Below are positions 16,061 through 24,192 of a stretch of DNA of 38,102 nt, piece by piece (positions within the stretch are counted from its first letter, which is position 1; the number at the start of each line of letters is the position of its first letter). Source of the stretch: an uncultured Megasphaera sp. GTDB lineage: Bacteria > Bacillota > Negativicutes > Veillonellales > Megasphaeraceae. Position numbers and translations under genes: made by a program. The notes beneath the pieces are model-generated. The model did not search any database and was not told the DNA's origin. It saw nothing but the letters and a program-made list of their open reading frames with translations. The stretch spans positions 1-38,102 of the forward strand of contig NZ_UQBH01000023.1 of NCBI RefSeq assembly GCF_900539295.1, given 5' to 3'.

Positions 16061-16105
16061 TAAAAAAAGAAGCTCCCTGAGTTACAACTAACTCAGGGAG
16101 CTTTC
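16061..16105 (-). terminator. Strong terminator for the YczE-like gene (bidirectional stem)
   Basis: AAGCTCCCTGAGTTA and TAACTCAGGGAGCTT form a 15-bp stem with a CAAC loop (16069-16102). Seven A at 16061-16067 become a T run on the minus strand. It could also stop transcription from the kinase-like gene. Confidence 0.88.
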
Positions 16106-16157
16106 CGTTTTGCGATTTTTCACCTGGCGCGAATTATAATAAGATGAAATGATATGA

Positions 16158-16877
16158 TTACGAAACCTGCTTTTCCAGGGGATTTACGGCTCCTTTGCCG
16201 TAGATGATGGGGACGGCGGCATGGCGGTTGAAGAAGGAGACGATGGGACCGGTGCAGCAGACCAAGGCTACGGTACCGACGCCGACAACGCTGCCGCAGA
16301 GGAAGCCGATGGTGACGCATATGGCGTCGCAGGCAATACGACCCCACTTATAGGGAATTTTTTTATTGCTTCGATGCTCGATGATCCAGTTCAGTGCATC
16401 GTAAGGACCGAGGCCAATGTTCGAACAAAGATAGAAGGCGGTGCCTATACATGAAATCAGAATGCCGGAGATGAGAATGAAGATGCGGGCTGGCAGCAGA
16501 ACGGATTCCGGCTGGCCGACAATAGAGAACAGTAAAAAACTGTACACGTCACATAAGGGACCGAGTAAGAGAAGATAGATAATCGTGCCGGCTTTAATGA
16601 ATTGCCGCCCCAATAAGAGAACGGGAATGAATAAGGTGTAACAGACGATGGCCGTACAGGTGCCGAAAGAAAGCTCGCTTAGAAGACTGAAACCGAGATT
16701 CATACAGGCATAGGGATCAGTGCCTAAATTGCTCAATCTCAGAAGGGACGTTGCCAGACACATGGCGTTGATGGCAAAAATATTGGCCATCAGTCGTCGG
16801 CGAAGCAAGGGCGTATCAGATAGGCGATGATAAAGTCTGTTGTGTGTGCTTTTGATGCTCAAATGATTTACTTTCAT
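16158..16877 (-). CDS. YczE/YitT-like integral membrane protein
   Basis: The 239-residue protein has about five hydrophobic helices. It carries the repeated pattern LGTDPYACMNLG (about 50-61) and IGLGPYDALNWIIE (about 152-165), then IPYKWGRIACDAICVTIGFLCG, typical of the YczE/DUF6198-type membrane proteins of Firmicutes, whose role is unknown. A GGAGG site lies 11 bases before the ATG at 16877. It is divergent from GPH transporter 3 across 400 bases. A wrecked copy of the same gene lies at 7335-7590 in the same relation to a wrecked transporter, so the pair moved or duplicated together. Confidence 0.8.
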   Translation of the reverse strand: MKVNHLSIKSTHNRLYHRLSDTPLLRRRLMANIFAINAMCLATSLLRLSNLGTDPYACMNLGFSLLSELSFGTCTAIVCYTLFIPVLLLGRQFIKAGTIIYLLLLGPLCDVYSFLLFSIVGQPESVLLPARIFILISGILISCIGTAFYLCSNIGLGPYDALNWIIEHRSNKKIPYKWGRIACDAICVTIGFLCGSVVGVGTVALVCCTGPIVSFFNRHAAVPIIYGKGAVNPLEKQVS

Positions 16878-17147
16878 TGTTCAAAATTCCTCCGAAACCC
16901 GATATGGTTATATATGGGTATTATGATGGGTATATTATAACACCATATAGCTTTGTTTTGTATGTTGTTTTGGTTGAATTTAATGTAAAGTGATGGAAAA
17001 TAAAAAGGGAATGAATGCGAAAAATTTTTACAAATAAGCAAGATAGTGTAGACGATGTTAAAAGTGCATGCATGACTCTTGAATATTACCTTAAAATACC
17101 CATTGTTAATTGAACGATTTATGAAGACATAAAAAAACACATTGAAA

Positions 17148-17194
17148 GATAGAGCAATTTTTTGTAGATGTAATGGGGAATATGAACTTATAAT
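17148..17194 (+). promoter_or_regulatory. Predicted activator-dependent promoter of GPH transporter 3
   Basis: AGAGCAAT at 17151-17158, followed by TTTTTTGTA, ends exactly 31 bases before a consensus TATAAT at 17189-17194. The -35 position (AGATGT) is poor. The rest of the 16878-17277 intergenic region is AT-rich; I see no gene in it. The leader from the -10 to the start codon is about 75 bases. Confidence 0.55.
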
Positions 17195-17277
17195 ATACAT
17201 GTATAAAGCAGATACATGGAACACATGCATGGAACGGTATCAAAATCATATCAAATTTAGTATTGGAGGTACGCACT

Positions 17278-18672
17278 ATGAACGCTTCTGTAAGCACGCC
17301 TGTACCCAATCAAGGCCAACTGTCTTGGTTAACTCGTATTTCTTACGCCTTGGGTGATACGGCGCAAAATGTTGTTTGGGGTGGCATGTCCATCTTAACC
17401 TTCTTCTATACGGACTATGCCGGCATTGATGCAGCTGTAGTCGGTATTGTTATGTTGATTTCTCGTTGTTTCGATGGTTTTTCCGACGTTATAATGGGAT
17501 TTGTCGTAGAAAAAACCAATTCCAAATGGGGTAAATCGAGACCTTGGATTCTGTGGATGAGTATTCCGTTTGCTATTTCAATCGTCCTTATATATACGGT
17601 TCCACAGACAACTCCGTTAATGCAGTTTGCCTATATCTTTGTCACATATAACTTATGTACGACCGTTTGCTATACGGCACTGAATTTGCCTTATGGCAGT
17701 TTGTCGGCCATGATGACCCGTATTTCTAAGGAACGGGATATGCTTTCGATTATTCGTATGTCCTTATCCCCTATCGGCCGTATTCTTGCCGTATCGGCAA
17801 CCCTGCCTTTAGTAAAAATCTTTGGCGATTCCCAATTAGCTTGGGTTAAAGTTATGTCTATCTGGGCTGTATTGGCCTTGGCTTTACTGCTCCTTTGCTT
17901 TAGTCAGTGCAAGGAAACGGTTGTCATTGACGCTCGGAAAAAAGCAGAAACTAAAATTCCCATCATGAAGTCTTTAAAATGTATTGCCCTTAATAAATAC
18001 TTCTGGGCTGCCATGACGATTTGGATGATGCAGAACGTTATTTTCTGCATTACCGGGACAGTACTTCCTTATTATTGCAAATATGTATTTAACAACGATA
18101 CTGTTTATAGTGTGCTGTATTTAGTAGAAACATTGATTACGATCTTTGTTATGCTTGTCTTTAGCCCGATGCTGCTGCGCCGTTTTGGGAAGCGTAACAT
18201 GTCCTTGGCCGGCGTCCTGATTTGCTTTATCGGTCATGTCATTTTCTTGCTGAATCCGCTTGATTTCAACTGGGTCGTCTTCAGCTGCATTATCCGCGGC
18301 ATCGGTTTCGCTCCGGTACAGTCGGTTATCTTCGGCTTCCTTGGCGACGTCGTAGAATACGGTCAGTGGAAATTCCATATGCGTCAAGAAGGTCTGATTT
18401 TCTCCGGCGGTTCTGTTGGGACGAAAGTCGGTTCTGGTCTTACTAATGCTATTTTGACGAGTCTCCTGGCTTTGGCCGGCTACATCTCGTCGACGACCGG
18501 CAGTGCTGTACAGCCGGAAAGTGCTATTCAGATGATCGTTCGCTTATACGAAATTGGGCCTCTGTTTGTTTGGGTTGTACTCATCGGCGTCCTTTATTTC
18601 TACAAGTTAGATAAGATATATCCGACGATCATGAATGACTTGGTACAACGCGAAGCAAAAGGCGAATTATAA
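17278..18672 (+). CDS. GPH-family sugar:cation symporter 3
   Basis: The 464-residue inner-membrane symporter has about 12 hydrophobic segments and GPH signatures (LSWLTRISYALGDTAQNVVWG, FFYTDYAG, SKWGKSRPWILW). The start is the ATG at 17278 behind TTGGAGG; an ATG at 17263 overlaps that site. The stop is 28 bases before the kinase-like gene, so the two are almost certainly one transcript. This is the only place in the window where the transporter-kinase pair is intact. It is the closest relative of the relics at 7665 and 15169. Confidence 0.92.
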   Translation: MNASVSTPVPNQGQLSWLTRISYALGDTAQNVVWGGMSILTFFYTDYAGIDAAVVGIVMLISRCFDGFSDVIMGFVVEKTNSKWGKSRPWILWMSIPFAISIVLIYTVPQTTPLMQFAYIFVTYNLCTTVCYTALNLPYGSLSAMMTRISKERDMLSIIRMSLSPIGRILAVSATLPLVKIFGDSQLAWVKVMSIWAVLALALLLLCFSQCKETVVIDARKKAETKIPIMKSLKCIALNKYFWAAMTIWMMQNVIFCITGTVLPYYCKYVFNNDTVYSVLYLVETLITIFVMLVFSPMLLRRFGKRNMSLAGVLICFIGHVIFLLNPLDFNWVVFSCIIRGIGFAPVQSVIFGFLGDVVEYGQWKFHMRQEGLIFSGGSVGTKVGSGLTNAILTSLLALAGYISSTTGSAVQPESAIQMIVRLYEIGPLFVWVVLIGVLYFYKLDKIYPTIMNDLVQREAKGEL

Positions 18673-18700
18673 GCCGACTTTTCTATAGGAGGTGTATTGT

Positions 18701-19303
18701 ATGAAAGAAAAAACCTTAATTACGATTACACGGCAATATGGCAGCGGCGGTAAAGAAGTCGCGTCCATTGTTGCCAAAAAATTGGGATTCCGATGCTACG
18801 ACAGAAATATTGTAGCCATGGCTGCTGAACACGTCTATGATGGTGAAGATATCAATGAATTGTTGGACCGTTCTTATAATAACCCGGAAAACTGCTTGGG
18901 AAACCTCGGCGACTTTGCCTATGAACGCGTTCCGACCCACAACCGGATGTATATTGAACAGGCCAAAGTACTGCTGAAAATCGCGGAACGGGAAAGCGCC
19001 GTCATTTTAGGCCGCTGCGCTGACTACATCCTTCGGGATCAGCCGCATGTTTACTCCTTCTTCATCTATGCTGATGACGAATTCCGTCTCGAACGGGCTA
19101 AGACCCATTACGGCGAACGGACGTTAAAGGAACTGGATGAAGAAGATAAGGGACGTAAACGCTACTATGCCTATTATACGGGCCAAGAGTGGGGTAATCC
19201 GCGGCACTACGACTTGATGATCAACGTCAGTAAGCTCTCCTTGGAAAATGCTGCCGACATGATTATTAAATACGTTAAGCTTCGGCAGGAAAACGAAGAA
19301 TAA
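18701..19303 (+). CDS. Cytidylate-kinase-like protein 3 (Cytidylate_kin2 family)
   Basis: The 200-residue P-loop protein is nearly identical to that at 8343, including ITRQYGSGGKEVASIVAKK, GRCADYILRDQPH and YYAYYTGQEWGNPRHYD. The ATG at 18701 follows CTATAGGAGGTGTATTGT, the same leader as gene 1 apart from one base. Co-transcription with GPH transporter 3 suggests a role linked to the imported compound, for example as its kinase, but the family name comes only from similarity to CMP kinases and no substrate is established for it here. A terminator follows. Confidence 0.86.
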   Translation: MKEKTLITITRQYGSGGKEVASIVAKKLGFRCYDRNIVAMAAEHVYDGEDINELLDRSYNNPENCLGNLGDFAYERVPTHNRMYIEQAKVLLKIAERESAVILGRCADYILRDQPHVYSFFIYADDEFRLERAKTHYGERTLKELDEEDKGRKRYYAYYTGQEWGNPRHYDLMINVSKLSLENAADMIIKYVKLRQENEE

Positions 19304-19327
19304 AACATGGCTTCCCGTGTCTGATGA

Positions 19328-19361
19328 AACCCATCCTTACTGATGTAAGGATGGGTTTTTG
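19328..19361 (+). terminator. Rho-independent terminator of transporter 3-kinase 3
   Basis: AACCCATCCTTAC and GTAAGGATGGGTT form a 13-bp stem with loop TGAT and a T run. Confidence 0.93.
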
Positions 19362-19381
19362 CATGATATGAGCCGGTCGCC

Positions 19382-19429
19382 TAAAAAGAAAAGGGACGGA
19401 TGGCTGTTTGATGCAGTCATCCGTCCCTT
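19382..19429 (-). terminator. Terminator of AraC regulator 3
   Basis: AAGGGACGGATGGCTG and CAGTCATCCGTCCCTT form a 16-bp stem with one G-U pair. The flank TTTTCTTTTT lies on the minus strand, downstream of the regulator at 19541. Confidence 0.85.
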
Positions 19430-19540
19430 GACGTCTTTGGAAAGTGCTTGTTTACCTTGAGTTACGATTGGTAAGCGGTGCGTAGGAACCCAAAATAGGA
19501 ACTGCCTTGGTGCAGCGCTTGACTCGAGGCTATTTCGAGT

Positions 19541-20389
19541 CTAGGGTTTGACCCACTTTTGTCGGTATTCTCCCGGTGTCATGCCGAAGGTTTTCCGGAA
19601 TACATTTTGAAAATAATTGGAATTGTTGTAGCCGACGCTGACGGCTATGTTGGTAATGCTCATATCGGTGTTTATGAGTAGATTCTGAGCTTCGCCGATG
19701 CGTCGAAGAATGACGTACTGCATCGGTGAGAAGCCGACATCATTTTTAAAGAAATGGGACAGGTAGTATTCGTTGACACCGACGTGAGCGGCCAAGTCAC
19801 TGAGCCGCAGCGTTTCTTTGTAATGTTCGTTGATATATTGGATGACTTTTTGGGTCAATGGAGAATGGTCATTTTGCATCAGTACGGCATTTTCATCGAT
19901 AATGGTCTTCGTTTTAGCAACGAGCGCAACGGCTAAGGGAAGGGTGATTTCCGTCGTATGCTTGTTGTCGCGGTTTTTTTCGATGAGCTGAAACAGTTGG
20001 AGTATATCGTCGAAGGAGTCTTTGCAGCTTACGACCGGGCAATACTTATCGTCAATGATTTTGTTTTTTTCTAAATGAGTCAGTTTCAGATTGCTGATCG
20101 CCAGGCAATAGGTGCAAAGATTATTGCCGCTTCCGCCGAATTCGTCATGGACGACTTTGCTGTTGTAGAGGATGAGGTCCCCTTTTTTTGCGGTGTAGCG
20201 CTTTTGGTCGATAATATAGATTCCGGCTCCCTCATAGACCAATAAAATTTCAATGAGGTTGTCGTGGGAATGCATTGTACGGGGCATATGAGAATTGTCG
20301 CTTCCGACGTGGCAGATATATTCCGGCTTGGGAATATATCCGGGGTCAAGAATAGGGTGGTATTCATTCTTATAGAAATATTGCAGCAT
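19541..20389 (-). CDS. AraC-family transcriptional regulator 3
   Basis: The 282-residue protein has a cupin sensing domain near the N-terminus (about 35-125; SHDNLIEILLVYEGAG and KKGDLILYNSKVVHDE) and an AraC-type DNA-binding domain (about 180-280; LRLSDLAAHVGVNEYYLSHFF and ITNIAVSVGYNNSNYFQNVF). The start is uncertain: ATG 20389 begins MLQYFYKNEYHP and has a GGAAGG further upstream than usual, while ATG 20425 has no evident site. It lies downstream of and in the same direction as the iolG-like gene at 20570-21595. It is a candidate for the activator of the AGAGCAAT-type promoters. Confidence 0.87.
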   Translation of the reverse strand: MLQYFYKNEYHPILDPGYIPKPEYICHVGSDNSHMPRTMHSHDNLIEILLVYEGAGIYIIDQKRYTAKKGDLILYNSKVVHDEFGGSGNNLCTYCLAISNLKLTHLEKNKIIDDKYCPVVSCKDSFDDILQLFQLIEKNRDNKHTTEITLPLAVALVAKTKTIIDENAVLMQNDHSPLTQKVIQYINEHYKETLRLSDLAAHVGVNEYYLSHFFKNDVGFSPMQYVILRRIGEAQNLLINTDMSITNIAVSVGYNNSNYFQNVFRKTFGMTPGEYRQKWVKP

Positions 20390-20476
20390 GCGATATACCT
20401 GAACCTTCCAAAAAAATAATGTCATCTAAGACATGGATATAGATAATGATTCGGCTAAAAAATCTGCAGATAACAA

Positions 20477-20509
20477 AAAAAGGACCGGAGAGACCGGCCC
20501 TTTTTGTTT
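20477..20509 (-). terminator. Terminator of the iolG-like gene
   Basis: AAAAAAAGGACCGG and CCGGCCCTTTTT form a stem with one mismatch around the loop AGAGA, and there is a T run on the minus strand. It separates the 20570 gene from AraC regulator 3. Confidence 0.75.
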
Positions 20510-20569
20510 GCAGTATGGAGCTGCAATGTAAAGAAAAGGAGTATGTATTATGAAAAGCGATAATACAAA

Positions 20570-21595
20570 TTAAAGGTTGTATTCTTTGCGGATTTCGTCA
20601 ATTTTTACCGGACGATGTTCAGCAACCGATTTTTTAGCAGCCAGGCCAATCAAGACCGGAGCTAAACCGTCGTTGGCATTGACCGGAGTTTCCGTATCGT
20701 TGACGATCGAATTTACGAAGGAATCGATTTCAGATGCATAAGCAGCCATGTAGCGTTCCAGGAAGAAGAACATCGGCTTTTCAGCGACGACACCGTCTTT
20801 GCCGCTGAATACTGCATTGGAATCAGAATCATTAGAAATGGCGATACAACCTTCCGTGCCGAATACTTCAGCTCTCTGGTCATAACCATAGCATGCTGCG
20901 CGGCAGTTGTCAATAACGGCAGTTGCGCCATTGTCAAGCTTCAAGGTAATGACAGCCGTATCGATATCGCCGGCTTTGCCGATTTCGGGATCAACTGTGA
21001 CCGAACCTTCTGCATATACTTCTTCGACTTCGGCGCCGGAGAGGTAACGGACCATATCGAAATCATGGATGGTCATATCGAGGAAGATACCGCCGGAAAC
21101 TTTTACATAATCGATGGAAGGCGGTTCCGGGTCGCGGGACGTGATTTTGATGATCTGCTGTTTGCCAACTTTGCCGGCAGCGACAGCGTCATGAATGGCT
21201 TTGAAGTTGTGGTCGAAACGACGATTGAAGCCGACCTGATATTTTTTGCCGGATTTTTCAACGACGTCGAGAACTTCTTTGATTTTTGCGACATCATGAT
21301 CAATCGGTTTTTCGCAGAATACGTGTTTTCCTGCCTGCAGTGCTTCGATAGATAATTTGGAGTGCTGGTCCGTCGATGCACAAATCAAGACGGCTTCGAT
21401 TGCAGGATCGTCCAGGATTTTTTTGTAGTCCTTGTAGGTTTCCTGAATGCCCAAGGATTGAGCCCAAGCGATGGTCTGATCGTTGAGGAACGGATCAGCA
21501 ATTGCCTTTACCTGTGCATTTTTTACGAATTTAGAAATACTTTCGCCATGTACGCGGCCGATACGGCCAGCTCCGATGATACCAACATTAATCAT
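20570..21595 (-). CDS. iolG: Inositol 2-dehydrogenase-like Gfo/Idh/MocA oxidoreductase
   Basis: The 341-residue protein has Rossmann motif GIIGAGRIG (5-13), EKP at 95-97 and catalytic D173 and H177 in GIFLDMTIHDFD. It resembles the IdhA/IolG branch of myo-inositol dehydrogenases (VGFNRRFD, TSRDP, MTIHDFDMVRYL). The HxxGGIFLDMxIHDFD form is more like proteobacterial and lactobacillar enzymes than the B. subtilis-type iolG at 1223, so the window carries two distinct inositol-dehydrogenase types. It is followed by AraC regulator 3. The substrate stereochemistry is not known. Confidence 0.87.
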   Translation of the reverse strand: MINVGIIGAGRIGRVHGESISKFVKNAQVKAIADPFLNDQTIAWAQSLGIQETYKDYKKILDDPAIEAVLICASTDQHSKLSIEALQAGKHVFCEKPIDHDVAKIKEVLDVVEKSGKKYQVGFNRRFDHNFKAIHDAVAAGKVGKQQIIKITSRDPEPPSIDYVKVSGGIFLDMTIHDFDMVRYLSGAEVEEVYAEGSVTVDPEIGKAGDIDTAVITLKLDNGATAVIDNCRAACYGYDQRAEVFGTEGCIAISNDSDSNAVFSGKDGVVAEKPMFFFLERYMAAYASEIDSFVNSIVNDTETPVNANDGLAPVLIGLAAKKSVAEHRPVKIDEIRKEYNL

Positions 21596-21684
21596 TGTAT
21601 AACATCCACCCTTCTATATATTTTTTTGTGTTTTTGTAGACGAAAAGATAATAAGTTGGATATGTCTTGGTTATCTTTGTACAT

Positions 21685-21735
21685 ATTATAGCATAAGCCA
21701 TGGAAAAGTATATCAAAAATATTGCTCTCTTTCAG
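21685..21735 (-). promoter_or_regulatory. Predicted activator-dependent promoter of the 20570 iolG-like gene
   Basis: On the minus strand TGCTATAAT gives an extended -10 (TATAAT at 21690-21685), and AGAGCAAT (21728-21721) ends exactly 31 bases upstream of it, preceded by GAAAG. The -35 position is ATATAC, which is poor. Confidence 0.58.
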
Positions 21736-21856
21736 GGGAAAATAAAGGCGTTTACAGCATTTTTGGGCAGAATATATAATTATTTGCTGTTCTGGATTTT
21801 TGATGACATTGGGTCCTTTTTCAGGCATCTGCAGCTTATATAATATTGAATTAGAA

Positions 21857-21877
21857 GAATGCCGATAATCGGCATTC
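21857..21877. repeat. Perfect 10-1-10 palindrome upstream of the iolG-like gene
   Basis: GAATGCCGAT and ATCGGCATTC flank a single A. It lies between the promoters of the minus-strand iolG-like gene and the plus-strand cadA gene, nearer the former. It looks like a dimeric repressor operator, but no cognate regulator is identifiable. I see no gene between 21740 and 21990. Confidence 0.5.
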
Positions 21878-21991
21878 GAATCAAGGGTGAATTTTTTGCT
21901 GGGCGAGGTGTTGACCGCTTCTTTCATGGATACGTGGGTCGACCTGGAATCTTGCTGCGTAACTCCCTTTATGAATGATTAAATAGTATGT

Positions 21992-22038
21992 AAAATAACA
22001 TATGAACACTTGAACATATGTTATTTTGATGGTATCAT
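21992..22038 (+). promoter_or_regulatory. cadA promoter with overlapping palindromic operator
   Basis: AAAATAACATATG (21992-22004) and CATATGTTATTTT (22015-22027) are perfect 13-base inverted arms around AACACTTGAA. A -35 TTGAAC (22010-22015) and a -10 TATCAT (22033-22038) are 17 bases apart, so the right arm covers the spacer. The ATATGAACA..TGAACATAT core recalls ArsR/SmtB/CadC-type metal-sensor operators. No such regulator gene is in the window. Confidence 0.72.
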
Positions 22039-22077
22039 GTAGGCATATAAAGAATGTTTTTTAAAGGGGGCTATGTT

Positions 22078-24084
22078 ATGGCAGAGCATACGTTGCATGA
22101 AGAAAACTGCACTTGCTGCGGTCATCATCACCATGATGACAAATACGTTGAAAAAGAAGAACACTGCAGCTGCTGCGAAGGTGAAGAATCGGTAAGTCTT
22201 GATTCTATCGGTACCTGCAGCTGCTGCCACGATGAAGAGGCGGAGGAAGAAGAAGGGGGCGCCTTGTGGACCCTGGTCGTCGGAACCCTTGTCTTTTTAA
22301 TTACTTATGTAACCGACCTTGTTCCCGAAGCTTTTTCTCTTCCGGCATATATCGCCGCGTACTTACTGCTCGGCTATAGTGTCCTTCGCGAAGCGGCTGA
22401 AAATATCATGAAGCGTCAGCCTTTTGACGAAAACTTCCTCATGGCTGTGGCTACCATCGGGGCCTTTGCCATCGGTGATTACCCGGAAGCCGTTGCCGTC
22501 ATGCTCTTTAGCCGTATTGGGGAAGCTCTTGAAGAACGAGCCGTCAACCGCAGCCGGAAGCAGGTGGCTGCTGCCATCGATATGCGGCCTGACGTCATCC
22601 ACCGCCTTCAGGAAGACGGCAGTACCATTGAAGTTCCGGCTCGCGATGCGGCCATTGGAGACGTTGCCGTCGTCCGCGTCGGTGACCGCATTCCCTTGGA
22701 CGGTGTCGTCGTGTCCGGCGACAGTCTCCTTGATACGTCGGCCTTGACCGGTGAACCGGTCCCTGTGGCCTGCCATGAAGGGACTGAAGTCATGTCCGGC
22801 AGCATCAATACGACGGGCGTTCTCCACGTCAAGGTCACGAAACCTCTGGCGGAATCGATGGTCACCAAAATTTTGGAATCCGTCGAAAAAGCGGCTGCCA
22901 GAAAACCGAAGATCGACCGCTTTATCACTCGCTTTTCCCGCATTTATACGCCGGCCGTCGTCGCTATCGCCGCAGCTACGGCCATCATCCCGTCCTTGAT
23001 TACGGGCGAATGGCATTACTGGATTTATACGGCCTTGACCTTCCTGGTCATCAGCTGCCCCTGCGCCCTGGTACTCAGCGTGCCCCTCAGTTTCTTTGCC
23101 GGCATCGGTGCCGCGTCGAAACAGGGTATCTTGTTTAAGGGAGGCATTGCCGTCGAACAGCTGAAAAATATCGGCGCCGTCGTCTTTGATAAGACCGGGA
23201 CCATTACCAAGGGGAACTTTGTCGTCCATCAGGTATTGCCTGCGGAAGGATTTCGCGAAGAAGAGGTCTTTCGCCTCAGCGCATCGGTGGAACAGGCATC
23301 GAATCACCCCATTGCCCGCAGCGTCGTCGAAGCGTCTGAAAAACGAGGCTTGACCTTGGCACAACCGGAAGCCGTTGAAGAATTTGCCGGTCAGGGACTG
23401 AAGGCCAGCGTCGACGGACACGTCGTCCTCTGCGGCAATCAGAAGCTCATGGATCGTCATGCCGTTGTTATGCCGACGATAGAAGCCGCTGAATACGGTG
23501 CCGAACTGTTCGTTGCCGTCGATGGCAGCTATGCCGGCCGTATGGTCGTGTCCGACACGATTAAAGAAGATGCTGTCGATGCTATTAGAGCTATTTCCGG
23601 CTTAGGCATCACGACGGCCATGCTTACCGGTGATTCCCAGCAGGCTGCCGACTACATCGCGTCCAAGACCGGTATCGATGACGTGCGGGCTAAGCTCCTG
23701 CCTCAGGATAAGGTACAGCAAATGGATGAACTCCGTAAAAAGTACGGGCCGGTCATGTTCGTCGGCGACGGCATCAATGATGCGCCGGTCCTTGCCGGTG
23801 CCGATGTCGGGGCTGCCATGAACAGCGGTGCCGATGCGGCTGTAGAAGCAGCTGACGTCGTCTTCATGCATTCCAAAGTCAGTGCCGTTCCTAAGGCCCT
23901 CCATCTTTCCAAAGAAACGATGAAGATTGCTAAGCAAAACGTCGTCTTTGCCTTAGGTGTCAAAGGGCTGGTCATGGTCGCCGGCTTTGCCGGTTACGCT
24001 TCCATGTGGGCTGCGGTCTTCGCCGATTCCGGCGTCGCTGCCCTGTGTGTCCTGAACTCGGTCCGCATGCTTTATAAAAAATAA
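22078..24084 (+). CDS. cadA: Zn/Cd/Pb-type heavy-metal exporting P1B ATPase (CadA/ZntA-like)
   Basis: The 668-residue inner-membrane ATPase has the CPC metal site at 327-329, phosphorylation motif DKTGT at 371-375, actuator TGEP at 224-227, HP at 410-411 and GDGIND at 563-568. K629 and D650 in the last helices are typical of Zn/Cd/Pb exporters. The usual ferredoxin-like metal-binding domain is absent. Instead residues 1-60 hold three Cys clusters (CTCC, CSCC, CSCC), four His in a row and an acidic run. The start is the ATG at 22078 behind AAAGGGGG; an ATG at 22054 precedes that site. A palindromic promoter suggests control by a metal sensor. Confidence 0.93.
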   Translation: MAEHTLHEENCTCCGHHHHDDKYVEKEEHCSCCEGEESVSLDSIGTCSCCHDEEAEEEEGGALWTLVVGTLVFLITYVTDLVPEAFSLPAYIAAYLLLGYSVLREAAENIMKRQPFDENFLMAVATIGAFAIGDYPEAVAVMLFSRIGEALEERAVNRSRKQVAAAIDMRPDVIHRLQEDGSTIEVPARDAAIGDVAVVRVGDRIPLDGVVVSGDSLLDTSALTGEPVPVACHEGTEVMSGSINTTGVLHVKVTKPLAESMVTKILESVEKAAARKPKIDRFITRFSRIYTPAVVAIAAATAIIPSLITGEWHYWIYTALTFLVISCPCALVLSVPLSFFAGIGAASKQGILFKGGIAVEQLKNIGAVVFDKTGTITKGNFVVHQVLPAEGFREEEVFRLSASVEQASNHPIARSVVEASEKRGLTLAQPEAVEEFAGQGLKASVDGHVVLCGNQKLMDRHAVVMPTIEAAEYGAELFVAVDGSYAGRMVVSDTIKEDAVDAIRAISGLGITTAMLTGDSQQAADYIASKTGIDDVRAKLLPQDKVQQMDELRKKYGPVMFVGDGINDAPVLAGADVGAAMNSGADAAVEAADVVFMHSKVSAVPKALHLSKETMKIAKQNVVFALGVKGLVMVAGFAGYASMWAAVFADSGVAALCVLNSVRMLYKK

Positions 24085-24124
24085 GGTGTCAACTCGATCT
24101 TAACTCGCATACATAGATAATAGA

Positions 24125-24163
24125 AAGGGCCCGGTGAAGGAATTCCTTCACCGGGCCTTTTGC
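24125..24163. terminator. Bidirectional terminator between cadA and kimA
   Basis: GGCCCGGTGAAGG and CCTTCACCGGGCC form a perfect 13-bp stem centred on GAATTC, with A's before and T's after. It serves both convergent genes. Confidence 0.92.
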
Positions 24164-24192
24164 TGTTCATACTGTTCGTTTTGTATTGGCTG

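Noticed and set aside
21592..21927. 111-codon minus-strand open frame upstream of the iolG-like gene
   Set aside because: It spans the predicted promoter and the palindrome at 21857, has no ribosome binding site, and resembles no protein.
22363..23460. 365-codon open frame on the minus strand
   Set aside because: It lies wholly within cadA in antisense, a by-product of strong codon bias. The product is low-complexity charged text with no ribosome binding site.
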